Origin: Ctenosaura bakeri
Lineage: Eukaryota > Chordata > Lepidosauria > Squamata > Iguanidae
Length of the DNA stretch: 64,000 nt
Assembly (NCBI GenBank): GCA_948474755.1
Contig: CAOLHI010002499.1
Span: forward strand, 62,001 to 126,000
Direction: 5' to 3'
Below the pieces are notes generated by a model. The model was given only the letters and a program-made list of their open reading frames with translations, was not told the DNA's origin and searched no databases. The position numbers and the translations under genes were made by a program. Every line of letters begins with the position of its first letter. Position 1 is the stretch's first letter. Shown one piece after another: positions 1-11,392 of this stretch.

Positions 1-458
1 CTAGTTGTGAGGAACTGTTGACAGTTTGCTTAGCACTTGCCTTGGCTCTCAGTGTATGTTTGACTGAAAACTGTGCAGCTTTGTTGTTAGAGGTTGGTCT
101 GGAACCCCATCATATGGGCTGTCTCATATTTTCCAACTTGCACTTGGAGAAAGAACCATAAGAAACTGCCTTACACTGAATCTGACCACTGGTCCCCTTA
201 GCTCAGTGTTGTTGAACCCTGATTGACAGTCGCCCTCTTGCATTCCAGGCAGGACTTTTCCCCAGTCCTAACCAGTGATGTTGGGGATTGAACTTGAGGT
301 CTTCTGCAGGTCCTCTGCCATTGAGCTGGACCACAAAACTTCTACGTCTCTGTAGAGACTATGTACTGTAGCCTGAAACAGGCTTCATGTCCATCTGGCA
401 AATCATAAACCACCCATGCAATGGCTCCAAATGACATAAAATTAAAAACTGAGCTTAC
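1..458 (-). other. WIPF1: Start of WIPF1 intron 2
   Basis: This begins with the GTAAGC donor at 458 and continues off the window. No exon, RNA gene or recognisable repeat boundary was seen. A small G+C-richer stretch at 190-330 has no assignable identity. Confidence 0.6.
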
Positions 459-509
459 CACAGCTAAGGTTGGTGGAGGTGGAGGTGCTGGAGGAGGAGG
501 GACCGGCAT
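459..509 (-). CDS. WIPF1: WIPF1 first coding exon (partial CDS, N-terminal 17 codons)
   Basis: Read on the minus strand, the ATG at 509-507 opens MPVPPPPAPPPPPTLAV, and the frame meets a GTAAGC splice donor whose GT is at 458-457, in phase 0. WIPF1 (WIP) of other vertebrates begins with the same proline-rich run followed by TFAL, so only two of 17 residues appear changed. WIP is a cytoplasmic actin-binding verprolin. It binds and stabilises WASP/N-WASP through its C-terminus, binds G-actin through an N-terminal WH2 domain, and its polyproline segments recruit profilin and SH3 proteins. This exon carries the first profilin-type polyproline stretch; the WH2-coding exon would lie beyond base 1. 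The start has A at -3. The paralogues WIPF2 and WIPF3 have different proline and leucine spacing. Everything after codon 17 is outside the window. Confidence 0.87.
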
Positions 510-539
510 GATCTAAGCTTGAATCACTCTTCAATCACT
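459..539 (-). other. WIPF1: WIPF1 exon 2 (5' UTR part plus start codon), splice boundaries
   Basis: The donor is clear (GTG|GTAAGC at 459/458). The best acceptor is the TTTCAG ending at 540, preceded by a modest pyrimidine tract, which would give an 81-base exon with 30 bases of 5' UTR. A second AG (CTTAG ending at 513) would give a 54-base exon, but its pyrimidine tract is poorer. The short UTR contains a near-duplicate GAGTGATT(G/C)AA pair. The 5' boundary is therefore inferred, the 3' boundary seen. Confidence 0.6.
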
Positions 540-2477
540 CTGAAACCTGTTGAGGAATACCACCAACACTATATGTAACTTTTCAAACATTCAAGTCATG
601 TTCTGTATTGAAATGCAAGACATACCTATTAAAGCTCTCCCATTCCTAATCAATACCATGTAGATAGTAATACAATGATAGTGTGAGTGAGGGAAGGACA
701 ACCTCCATTACAAGCTAGTAAAGTAGACACTTGCATAGGAGTCCTAGTCCCCCGTCTGCTGACTCACAGTACTACCTCACCTGAAGCGTCTCTCGCTCTC
801 TCTCTGGACATTTCCTAACATGTAATGTGATTGGGTAAAAAATGTTGCAGTGTGCGTGGAGGCTGTAAACATCAATACAAGGACTTTGCCAGCCCCTCGC
901 CTTTGTTCTGAGCCCCCTGCTGCAGCAGACATTTATTCTCTTTACATTTTATACTTTTGTACTTAAATAAATCTGGTATTTAGCCTTGGAGCAAGAAATG
1001 TCTGTTCATTTGCCTGTTTCTCAGAAAAAGCTGTCCTTCTTAAGGGCGTAGAAGGTGACAATAGTAATACAATGGCTAAACAAAAATGAAATAATAAGAA
1101 TAGGACAAAAACGTGGGATAATTTTAAGACAAACTGTGTCCATTACACTTTTTCCAGTGCAGGAACCAAGATTCAAAAACTCAATTCAGCCATAGTACAC
1201 ATTTGGTAATGTCAGGCCAGCCCTTCAACCTCAGGGCCTTTCCACACTACACCGTTATAGTGCTATTATTCCACTTTCAACATCCTACAGAATCTTGGGG
1301 TTTGCAGTTTAGGGAGGGGCCTTTAGAATTCTCAGCCAGAGAGCTCTTGGGCCTCAGTAAACTACAAACCCCAGAATTCCACAGAATGTTGAAAGTGGAA
1401 TAATAGCACTATAACAGTGTAGTGCGGAAAGGCCCTCAGTCTACTTTACCTTATAGGACCAAGGGTAAAATCAGCACATTTTTCCACTCTGAATCTTTCA
1501 AAGGAAGGGTGAGATCAAAATGAATATGAACAAAGAGTTTAATAAGTTTTAATAGTTCAATCCTTTATATTACCACTGCATTGTTCCTTGTAAGAATTTG
1601 AAGGCCTAAATCTCAGAACCAACACTAACAGCAATTTCACATATTCAAGACATTTATGTGTATTTGCATGCCTCCAGATGTACAAAAGCACAGTATGAGT
1701 AAGCTGGCTTGTTTACATTTCTCAAGAAACATGTGTGCAAGTCAGTATTCCGGAAGTAAGAGCAGACATCGCATCATCCCAAGAAGTGGTTGATCGATAT
1801 GCATCTCCACATTAGCTACTTGTGTCTCTTAAGATGACATATGACATTGGAAACTCTGTGTGCCAAACGTAATGTAAAAAGTTGTAGAAGTTAATTTCTT
1901 AAAATAGGAGAGAAAGGGAAGTTCAATTTGTCCGAAGGGTGGAGCAAGCTCATTCCATATTTAGAAAGAAAAGGACCTCACTGAGAATAAATTTTCTTTT
2001 ATTCAGTACTTCATCTCTAACATTAGGTACAGCTTGAGAATGATGCATTATGAGGAGATTGCAATGAGGTACCATTTGCAAAAATAAAGTAGCAGCTGGT
2101 AACACTGTTATTTTCATGTAACAAATAATGTTTATCAGTTACTTTTTTGTTACTTGAGATTTTTTAAAAATCAGGCCATTTCCTTATGTTTTGAGTTGAC
2201 TTTTTCATCTCAAAATCAATGTAATGAATGAGTTACTAAATGCACAATGGCAATCAGTCGAGAATGTAACACAATGTAATTACGTTTTTGAAAAGAAGCT
2301 GTACAAGTTCTGGGTGAAATGAGGCAGATGACTTACTAGGGGGTGGAGGCTGTGGTATTTGCTGCTTTGCTTCAGCAAAATGTCTTGGGTCAGAGCAAGT
2401 GCATCAATTGTAGCCTAGGAAACAGAATGCTGGAGACTGTTTGTGTATGTGTATATATATAAACATAGTGTAGGTCT
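540..2477. other. Intron DNA with one MITE
   Basis: Apart from the MITE at 1234-1435, nothing recognisable: AT-rich, no coding potential. Confidence 0.5.
1234..1435. mobile_element. Harbinger-like foldback MITE, full 202-bp copy
   Basis: The element opens GGGCCTTTCC and closes GGAAAGGCCC. The two arms are inverted copies of about 80 bases around a core with the motif CAGCCAGAGAGCTCTTGG. It is flanked by TCA direct repeats (1231-1233, 1436-1438). The 3-bp duplication and GGGCC termini fit a non-autonomous PIF/Harbinger transposon. Family assignment is inference; the palindrome and the duplication are seen. Confidence 0.72.
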
Positions 2478-2672
2478 GTGCTACTCAAAGTGGTGGTACC
2501 TGGACTGCTGTCAGTCCCTGAGCCAGTGGCTGCTGGTCCCTGGCAAGTTTTGGCAGGGGGTGGGAGAAGAAACAATTGTATCCAATGGGCAAAAATTTAG
2601 TGCTAGTCTCTGCACAATGAAAAAGAATAATTGCCAGTCCTCTACATCGGATAGCCTGAGAAGGATTGGCCT
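2478..2672 (+). repeat. Unnamed dispersed repeat, copy 1
   Basis: GTGCTACTCAAAGTGGTGGT...CAGTCCCTGAGCCAGTGG...ATTGCCAGTCC...TAGCCTGAGAAGG recurs in reverse at 14127-14310. The outer motif resembles hAT termini (CTCAAAGTG), but no target duplication was found. Confidence 0.5.
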
Positions 2673-4349
2673 AGGTGATATAAAGTATGATTATTCATTA
2701 CTTTGGGGAATCTTTGGCAGGACAAACCAAGAAAGAAATTCAAGCCAATACAATGGTGTTTTGTACCACATTATTTGGAAGGATGGTACTGGAAATGCAT
2801 GAATCGCTTCATCCAGCTTTAACCTAGGGCTGCTTCTTACATTACATTATTGCTAGCTCTTGCGATAGCATCAAGAGGAGATTCTGGTTCTCAAGAGTTA
2901 CTTGGGTGTGGAATTTGCTTAGAAGCAAAGGCAAGAGAAAATGGGATAGATAAACATACCACCTGTGACATTTCCCCTAAATAATATTTAATCAACAACA
3001 GATTTTCAGATTATACCAAACTGAGCATGATAGCTGACTGCTGATGATGTCTCCGCTCTCTGTCTTCCACTCCTCCCCTCCCCAGAAACAGACAGAGAGG
3101 ACATTCCAGGCAAGCCTCCTTTCATCCCATCATCAGTTTGCCTTTGTTTATGGGGTCTACAGATGACTTTGTCCTTCTGTCTCAACTTTCTTGTTTTCTC
3201 CACTGCTTTTTCTGTCTTTCCATTTACTGCATAAAATCCATTAAGGAGAAAACAGACAGGACATCAGCAGAATGTCCTCCTATTGCTAGCATGAGCAGCC
3301 CTTTGTCTAGAAACACATCCTCTGAAGAAATAAGATAGCCACAGAGCCTCGTAAGACAAACAAATGGAACTACACTCTTCGGGAAATCTACTTCAAGCAG
3401 CTTGCTCATTTCTTACTCCCTCTCTGTTCTTATGTCTTCTGCTCGTACTAAAATTTTAAAGATTAACAACAACAATCATAAAAGAAAAATACTAATGCCA
3501 GATGACATTGGCTGAAGTTTTGACTACTCTAGAGTTGTGCATGTTGCTGGTATTTTTCATTGCACCAAAACAGCCATTTCCCACCCTATCTCCGTTTTAC
3601 ACCTAAAGCTTAGAATCTGTAGCACATTAAACAGAATTTGTTCAACTTCCTGCTCAAAATGGTCAACAGGAAAATTAGTTCTCATAGCAAACCACAATCA
3701 TCCTGTTTAAGAGTACATGTTTTTCCATTGCTCTAACAGCCCGTGGAGTTCTGTGTCATACAGCCAGCCATTCCATGCTGACAAAAGAATTCCTAGCTAC
3801 TTTTATTGGCTCCTATAATCAAGTTTAGCTAGGCCAGTTACACTGATAAGAGGCTTCTTATTTTAATGCAATAATCAGAACAGAGTTTATTGAAGCATTT
3901 TTCCTAACTGCAAGAAAAGCCAGAAGGCTGGGACAAAAAAGGCACCTCTCCCCAAACCACCTGGCACATGTTATTTTTTATGAGCATATAGTGCAGGGTT
4001 AAAAAGTGACAGAAATAGCCTCACCAAGAGATTGACTGCAGATGCATTAGCACTGTGGCCCAAACTAGAAGTAACAGAATCCATGTAATGGTGAAAGTCT
4101 TCTGATGAAAACCAGTACATTCTAGATGCTGTCAGACACTGTAGCCGTGGTGCAAAAGAAATGCTGGATACAGTTGCTAATGCCTGCAGCAACACAATTT
4201 GATCCAAAGCAACTAGACATATCTTTATGCCTGTATCCTCCCTGGTCACAGATGGAGCAGCCAGGTATTCCTTTCAATAATATGCAGTCTTCTGTCAGAT
4301 TTTTGTGAATTTGATTATTCATGAGAGCATGCATGCCTCCGCTCACATC
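2673..4349. other. Intron DNA, nothing recognised
   Basis: Open frames of 60-119 codons overlap on both strands and lack family features. No repeat boundary was seen. Confidence 0.5.
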
Positions 4350-4650
4350 CTCTCCTCCCATTCCCTTGTCTTTTGCCCTGGTGTGTCTGCCATCCTTCTC
4401 CCTGCCTCGGCGAAAGGCAAGGGAACAGGAGGGAGGATCACAATGTGTAGAGAAAGAAGGCATATGTGTGCCTTTGACCCATTCCCTTGCCTTTTACCTT
4501 CCTGCAGAGAAGGAAGGAAGACATGCTTGTGCAAAAGGCAAGGGAAAGGGAGGAAAGGCGTGCGTGCCTCTCCCACTCTCTTGCCTTTTGCTTGGGCATG
4601 AAGAAAGAAGTCACCCACACTGGGGCAAAAGGCAAGGAAAGAGGGGGAGC
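4350..4650. repeat. Tandem array of three hairpin units
   Basis: Each unit has a left arm of type TTCCCTTGCCTTTTGC and a right arm GCAAAAGGCAAGGGAA, with loops of about 30-35 bases. Arm pairs are about 4356-4378/4411-4434, 4478-4498/4531-4550 and 4569-4591/4624-4648. Left-arm spacing is 121 then about 94 bases. All overlapping short open frames on both strands arise from this repetition. No known element was recognised. Confidence 0.75.
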
Positions 4651-4817
4651 CTCGGAAGGGGAGTACAAGGGGATTTTTTTCTGCAGGTTTTTCCACTTTT
4701 GTGCGTGTTCTGTGCCCCAAATCCTCATGAAAGTGGAGGGGCCACTGTGATATTAGTGTAGGTTTTAGGGCTATGGAGACATAATAGCTGCATTTTTGTG
4801 TATGAATATCTGCACAA

Positions 4818-5040
4818 GAGAGCCAGTGTAGTGTAATGGTTTGAGCGTTCGACTACAGCTCTGGGATCACGATTTGAATCCCCACTTAGCTATGGAAGCC
4901 CACTGGGTGACCTTGGGAAAATCACACTCTCTCAGCCACAGAGGAAGGAATTCCCTCTGAACGTATTTTGCCAAGAAATCCTCCTAATAGGGGCATCTTA
5001 GAGTCACTATAAGTTAGAAATGACCTGAAGGCACACAACA
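4818..5040 (+). mobile_element. tRNA-headed SINE (Sauria-type)
   Basis: The head carries Pol III A-box-like GTGTAATGGTTTGAGCG and B-box-like GATTTGAATCCCCAC. A body with GTGACCTTGGGAAAATC follows, then an RTE-type tail TCACTATAAGTTAGAAATGA ending CACACAACA. Full length. Confidence 0.85.
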
Positions 5041-5370
5041 GTAATACAAGGCTAGAAAGACTGAAAGTAACAGTTGCCTTCTTATTTTTCTATTTCTATT
5101 TTTAAAATCTATTTGTTTTAGGAAATAGACTTGTTTCTGATTAAGGCCCATATTGCAAACCGCAAGCACTCTATTCCTGACTGCACATTTTATTTTTCTA
5201 TTGCTCCAAATGGTGTCCAACTGCACATTAGAATGATGCCTGAATCAGAAAAATTATCAGAATGATTACAGTTATGATGTCTGTATGATTTGTACTGGCT
5301 GAGCAGCTTGAGTCAGAGCAAGGAATACAGACAACTAGATTTGATTTTCAAGAATGCAATTCTGAAAGAT

Positions 5371-5424
<54 letters not shown>
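5371..5424 (+). repeat. (GAAA)n microsatellite
   Basis: About 13 tandem GAAA units. Confidence 0.95.
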
Positions 5425-5427
<3 letters not shown>

Positions 5428-5517
5428 AAGCTGAGAAAGAAACATCTTGCTTGTAGGATTTTACAGATGAATTCTCATGTTTAGCAAACTTTGCACTATG
5501 AATCAATAGATCAACTT

Positions 5518-5641
5518 TAGTTCTCCAGATGTTTTGGACTTCAGTTCTCATAAGCTTTGGCCAGCATGTCCAGTGGTCCAAAATTCTGGAAACTAAAGTC
5601 CAAAATACCTGTAGGGGCAGTAACTGAGAACTACTGCTCTA
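5518..5641. repeat. Decayed palindromic hAT-like MITE
   Basis: TAGTTCTCCAGATGTTTTGG and GTCCAAAATACC...CTGAGAACTA are inverted. This is the 'text-book' reptilian foldback pattern around GGACTTCAGTTCTC. Confidence 0.45.
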
Positions 5642-6770
5642 GACATTCTATAAAATATACATATTTCAGAGAAGCAGAGATTGTAGCTTAGCACACAAAC
5701 ATACAAATTGTCATCTGTAACTTCAATATTTTCACTTTGGGTTAAGTATCAGGTATGTTGTTCTAATATATCAAATATTTTAAGCCAGAAGATGGTGGTA
5801 ACAATATTTTCTACTGAACTCATATCCTATCCCTTCTGTCCAAGCTCCAAAGCATTCTAGTTCCTCCCACTACTGACTCCACATAGTGACCAGGTGGTGT
5901 TGTTGTTGTTTTTTTTTTTTGGCAGGTCTTGATGTATAGTATGGTACAGCACACTGATTGGAAATTCCACAGTCTGGGTGCACCCCCCTCCCAGCAAGGC
6001 TATGCTCAGAAAAGAGTTTTCCCAATGAGCTGTACCTCTATGATTCCCTTACCTAGGTGTCCAGAAGGTGGCACACACATAATATGCAATCCTGCAAAAG
6101 TGAGGCCTGCTAAGGTTTCATGGAAAAAATAATGGGAGCTAAACATCGTGGGGCAATGTTACAAGTGCTTCTGATGCCAGCAGATGTGAGATACATTTTT
6201 TTTAAATGAAGGAGTGTTCCTTCATATTTCCCCAATGGTTAATAATTAAAAATCAGACATTCTGAATACCTCGGCATCTAAATTACTAAAATACTTAAAC
6301 ACTCCCTTCTTTTCGTTAGGTCTTGCAAACCTCTATAGTGCAGAACAGCAGACAAAGTGAACAGCACATTCCTCATCAGCCATTTTAAAGCAGTCAGTCT
6401 AAAGACACTTAAATGTAGATGGAACACGGAAGTCAGAAAGAAGACAACTCACTGGGGTTACTCATTTCCTCCATGATTAATCTCTGAGTAAAAAAAGGGG
6501 AAGGGCAAATGACACTGTAGATTTAACAATGCCCCCCATAAAGCTAATAGGATTTAGTGTGTATGTGTGAGGGGTTAAGTCAACTGCTTAAGGGCTGCTA
6601 TTTTATTGTTCACTAGTTTTGCTCCCTGGCATAGGAGGCAGCACGAAAGCAACTTAAACAAGAGAACACAAGGAAGAGAGGAAAAAAGAACAATAAACTT
6701 TATCAGATTTGATCATTTAAATATAGCTGCAATAATGCAGAAAATCTCAAAATCTCAAATTTATTATTTA
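5642..6770. other. Intron DNA, nothing recognised
   Basis: Only short T and A runs (for example near 5910) and no element ends. Confidence 0.5.
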
Positions 6771-6970
6771 AGAGCCAGCATGGTATAGTGGTTAGAGCAT
6801 TGGACTACAGTCCTGAAGAACACGGTTTGAATCCCCACTCAGCCACGGAAACTCACTTGGTGACCTTGGGTGCATCACACACACTCAGCTCCAGAAAACT
6901 CCATTGATAGGTCCACCTCAGGGTCGCCATAAATCCGAAATGACTTGAAGGCACACAACAACAACAATAA
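6771..6970 (+). mobile_element. tRNA-headed SINE (Sauria-type)
   Basis: The A box lies within GGTATAGTGGTTAGAGC and the B box in GGTTTGAATCCCCAC. The tail is TCGCCATAAATCCGAAATGA with terminal (ACA)n. A central deletion removes the GAACAAATCTTGCC segment. Confidence 0.85.
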
Positions 6971-7275
6971 AGTTTCAACTCCATTGGCAAAAGAAAAGTA
7001 ACTTCTCTTGAGATCCTGCGGTTGACATCTGAGACAGAAATGTCAGCCTGTGACTCCAATATTGTTACCATTTTTCTCCTGTATGATTTTAAATGTCTTT
7101 CCCTGATATAGAAACCAGTGAAGCTTTGAAAACTTACACAATGTATTTTATGCTTTGGAGCAGACCCAAGAAAGGTATTGCTGCTTCTGGATTTTGGATT
7201 TCATTGAGAATTGTAAGAGAACAGAAAAGATGTTTCCCTTAATTTGCAGTCTGGGTCTGCTAAAAGTTATAATTT

Positions 7276-7420
7276 AAATGTTGTGTTTTATTTATTCTAT
7301 TTATTTACTTGTGTGAAAGATTTATATCCCTAACTTCAACACATTCCCAAGGCCACTTACCAAAAATTCAATTACAGAAGAACACATTAAAATAGAACCA
7401 TTCAAACACTAAGGAGCAGA
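7276..7420 (-). mobile_element. L2-like LINE 3' UTR remnant
   Basis: This is a short, diverged match to the 3' terminal region only (TTTATTTACTTG...CCCAAGGCCACTTACC then AT-rich). Confidence 0.35.
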
Positions 7421-7628
7421 ACAGTATGAAAAGTCAGCCAAATGAGACAAATACAAAAGCAATATAAAAGCAATGAGCAATGAATTAAAGAGCCTGGGAA
7501 AAATTAAAAACAACAACAAACAAAACAATTTTTTCTTGCCACTGTCATGACGTTAAAAGTAGTACCCATGTGGTGCTGAGTAACATTTGTTGCTGTTGTT
7601 GTTTAGTTAGATTTAGTGGGAAGTCTTA

Positions 7629-8188
7629 GGTCCTTTCCGCACGAGGCTGGTGAATTGGTTCGTGCTGTTTCTTACCAGATTTTCTGGGCTCGAAACAAGG
7701 CGGACTTTCCCTCATTTCCTTCTGCACAGCTACTGTGTATGTTCCATTCTGATTCGGAGGAGCTGGAGTTCATGAATCCACACTGCCTCCACCGTGGCCA
7801 CTCCCACTACTCCCCTCACAGTGCCCCGTTGGCTGTGATTGGCCCTTTTTTTTTTTTTGCATGGTTTAGTGCGTCATTGCGTACGTGCATAAATCCATAC
7901 TACCCCCTGGACCCTCCCATGAGCCCTCCCCTGACCACCAATTCGCATTGGTGCGAATGTATGTGTTTGTACCACTGTGAAAGTACAAATCGGATCGATC
8001 TGGAAAATTGGAAAACTGATTTCTTCCGGTTTTCAAATAGCATGCTTTACCACCACATGGGGGCACATTTAGTTGGAATTACGTGCAGAATGAAGGTATA
8101 TAAACCGAACCTAGTCCGCTCCAAAGTGCAGAAGACCTCCGCAGACAGACGCATTGGTCCACCTTAATAACCGCATGCGGAAGGGGCC
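7629..8188. mobile_element. 560-bp Harbinger-like non-autonomous transposon
   Basis: Terminal inverted repeats GGTCCTTTCCGCAC and ATGCGGAAGGGGCC match the ends of the 180-202-bp foldback family, and the element is bounded by TTA direct repeats (7626-7628, 8189-8191). TTA is the classic Harbinger target. The interior differs from the short elements, is relatively CpG-rich for this window and has a poly-T run near 7846. A frame of 183 codons crosses it, including flanking host DNA, with no resemblance to a transposase or Myb protein, so it is probably a deletion derivative or a related sub-family. Confidence 0.68.
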
Positions 8189-9363
8189 TTAATTGGTGTA
8201 GATGGCCAAGGAACACTGAAGCAACACTAGGCCAGCTGAAGTTGGACAGAATTCAATCCCCTCACCCAGAGGTTTTATTTTAGGGCTTACTTAGGACTAC
8301 TCTTGCCCTTGCCTTTTGTGCAAACATTGTGGTTATGTCCCTGAAGTGGACATCTGCATCTGGTGTAACCTGGCTCACTCCTTGGCCTGCCCATTCTCTG
8401 CTCTTCTTTTTTTCTTTTGGTTCTTCTGCTGGCAGATCTTAGCCAACAGAGCAATTCTGTTGGCAAATTAACCAGCAGGCAGATATCTGAGATAAACCAG
8501 CATAAGAGAATTATATGCCAGAAGGAGGACATCTTGGTTAGTGGAAGAAATTTGTGTCTAATCCTAACCTCACAAATGGCAAATCAGTAAGGAAGATTGC
8601 ACTGTTAATTATTTTAGCTAATTTTGGATTTGTCTGTTTTAAATGTTATTGTGAAAAGCCACCTTAAAAAACTGTTCTTGGTTGAAGGGAAGACCAGAAT
8701 ATATTGACAAATAAAACAAATAGAGTTCCCTAGCATACAATGAACAGAGTCCAGCCTCTTATGAACATGAAACTCCAAAAATAGCAGCAATATCATGTTA
8801 AAGTAAACCGTGTGAATAAGTATATGTAGGGTTTACTTACACCAAGGGCAACTAAAATATACAGAGTTCTGAGGTCCAACCCTGTGTCCATTTGATGAAT
8901 CTAGAACAGGGGAAGTGAACCTGTGGCCTTCCAGATGTTGGCTTGCAAATGCCACCATCCCTCACCATAAACCATGCAACTAAAGCTGATAGGAACTGCA
9001 GTCCAATTATATCTGAAGGTTGTTCCTCACACAGATGTTGCTTACACAGGCCCCATGTTCCATCAGGTTGCCAATATCTGTACACAGAGAATGTACTATA
9101 TCTTCACTGTGGGTGGAGAGAATGCCGACTATGCATACATGTCCTGGAGGAGAGTAGATTTCAAGTTAAACAGCAGGAGAAATGTCATGATGGTAAAAGC
9201 AACAGCAAGAGCAACTTACAATGGAAGCAATTATCTAGAAGTGGGCAGCCTTTCCCCCACTGGATGTCATCAAGCAGTGGTCAGACAGCTATCTGTAAAT
9301 TTGTTTGTTGACTGAGGTTTGAGTTCAGAATAGGTTCAATACAGTCCAGCTAGAGTGTTAAGT
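8189..9363. other. Intron DNA with a weak hAT-like relic
   Basis: Near 8905-9030 the sequence CAGGGGAAGTGAACCTGTGG...GGAACTGCAGTCCAATTA resembles a decayed hAT foldback; the two overlapping 113-122-codon frames at 8943-9315 run through it and look accidental. Confidence 0.4.
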
Positions 9364-9604
9364 GAGAGCTGGCATGGTGTAGTGGTTTGAGCACTGGACT
9401 ACAACTCTGGAGACCAGGGTTTGAATCTCCACTGGCCATGGAAACCCACTAGGTGACCTTGGGAAAGTCATACTCTCTCAGTTTCAGGGGAAGACAAAGG
9501 CAAAACCCTTCTGAACAAATCTGGCCAAGGAAACCATGTAATAGGTTCGCCTTAGGGTCACCATACATCAGAAACAATTTGAAGGCATTATAACAACAAC
9601 AACA
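9364..9604 (+). mobile_element. tRNA-headed SINE (Sauria-type), full length
   Basis: It starts GAGAGCTGGCATGGTGTAG, keeps the A and B boxes and the complete body, and ends in (AAC)n. GTTAAGT occurs immediately before it (9357-9363) and just after its tail (9609-9615), a probable target duplication. Confidence 0.87.
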
Positions 9605-11392
9605 TAGGGTTAAGTAGATGATGTGCAAAGTAACTCTTTCAATATGTGAAATAAGATTCAGCGCACAATGCAGGTGTCCACGACAAGTCTCAAGAGCTAT
9701 GCTTGTAAATATAGCCAGAGCTTGAAAAAGTTACTTTTTTAGGCTTCAGCTCCTCAGCCAGCATGCTTTGAGGACTATACTTCCTACATCTAGCAGCTCA
9801 TTGGACCAGCTGACCTACAATGCCTTCTTCATCTCTCTGATTCTATTAAATGGTAAGCTTAACAAGCCTACTGATGTTTAATGCAGTGCAAAATTAGCCC
9901 TGGTTCGGCTGTTAATGTCTAAGGCAGCCCATGCAGAGTGCTAGCAAACAATATAACTACCTATTTACATGCACAATTAAAACTCCAACTGATAATGATG
10001 GTGAGAGCATATACTTAATGTCAGATTGTGTTCTTTATTAGCGTCGAACGTATCCTTAACTCTCCTGCAAGAGTGACTCTTGCTGCTATAGCAGGTGAAG
10101 CAAAACAGAGTAACCAATTCCCTAGATGTATTCTAGCTGTGGCCTTGTATTGGGGGCATCAGCAATGTGGGGCAAACACTATCAATTTAAAGGGAACAAC
10201 AATGGCCTCAGGCTCCCACCTCAGTTACCCAGTGTCTTGGTCCTGTTTTCTCTGAGCATTAACACACCATGTCCCCAAGAAGCAGCCAACACTCCAAATA
10301 TTCTAAATTAGGTCTGCAGAGAATTCAACACTGCAATTTTCCAACAGCCAGAGCCTGGGACATTTACCTTTCAGACTACAGCTCCCAGCATCCCCCAGCC
10401 AGCATGACTGTTTGCCATTGCCAGCTGTAGTACAGCCCACAGCATCAGGGACAAAAAATGTTTCTCTGTTTTCCACAGTAGAATTCAGCTCAAATCTACA
10501 TACACAAAGCGCAGATCTTTGGATTTATCTTTAATACTTCCTCCACATATATACATTTGCACATTTACCCATGAGTAACACTCGTGCTGAACAAGACTGT
10601 AGCTATATCCAAGTTTGGGGTGAGTGTCTTTTAGTGATGCTCTTTATTCAGTGTCCTCACAGGGTAGGACTACTTTCTGTTCCTCTTTTTTTTTTTTTTT
10701 ATAAGCAGCACTTTTTCCATTGTGCTTTCTGGTGTTCAGAGCTTTGGGAACTGGGCAGTATAAAAATGCAAGCAATCAAACAAACTAAAAAGACAAAAAA
10801 AAACCCAGATTGCTCTCAGAATAGCCAGAAACAAAATGTGAATGGTGTATGCATTTACAGAACAGTAGGCATAGCAATACCCAGAGGTACACAATGTCAC
10901 TGCACAGGGCAAAATATAGTTTTTTTTTTTAAAGGTATAAAAGGAATAAACATCTCAGTGACAATGTTGCTGTTCTGCTCTTTGCAGCGAAGTAGAATTT
11001 TACACAGTCTGAAAAAAGCCAGAAGAACCACAGGCTGTGACTGTGTCACACAGACGCTCTTTTAAAAGGTGAACAAAAAGTAGCAGTTCCACAGTGAATG
11101 CATGCTGGCAAAACACATACATACATACATGCGTACTGAACTCTAAGGCACAGCTACCCCTCTGCAATGGCATCACTGGACTCAGATTTTGGGGCTGGAG
11201 CCTGGGATCCCATAGGCCCAGATGATATCAGTGAGTGGGCACAGGTGATGGCAGCAGAGAAATGTGGGCTGCTGCAGTGGTGTTCAAGGCTCCAGCTACC
11301 CATCACTTCCATTTGAAACATTTCCACAGAATAAGAGGAGCAGAAAGCTCAGAAAAATGGGACACCGCCTTTCAGAGTAGAGGGCTAATGAG
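9605..11392. other. Intron DNA, mostly unrecognised
   Basis: A short palindromic relic lies at about 10370-10440 (CTACAGCTCCCAGCATCCCC / CAGCTGTAGTACAG). Poly-T runs near 10690 and 10920. No exon. Confidence 0.45.

Noticed and set aside
4321..4761. Frames of up to 146 codons on both strands
   Set aside because: All arise from the repeated hairpin array, which lacks stops in several frames.
4818..4890. tRNA gene with A and B boxes
   Set aside because: No complete cloverleaf, and the same sequence is dispersed many times with SINE tails.
7616..8167. 183-codon plus-strand frame
   Set aside because: It crosses the boundary of a transposon defined by inverted ends and a TTA duplication, and shows no transposase or host-protein features.
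10571..11065. 164-codon plus-strand frame
   Set aside because: It includes translated poly-T and poly-A tracts (runs of Phe and Lys) and has no domain features.
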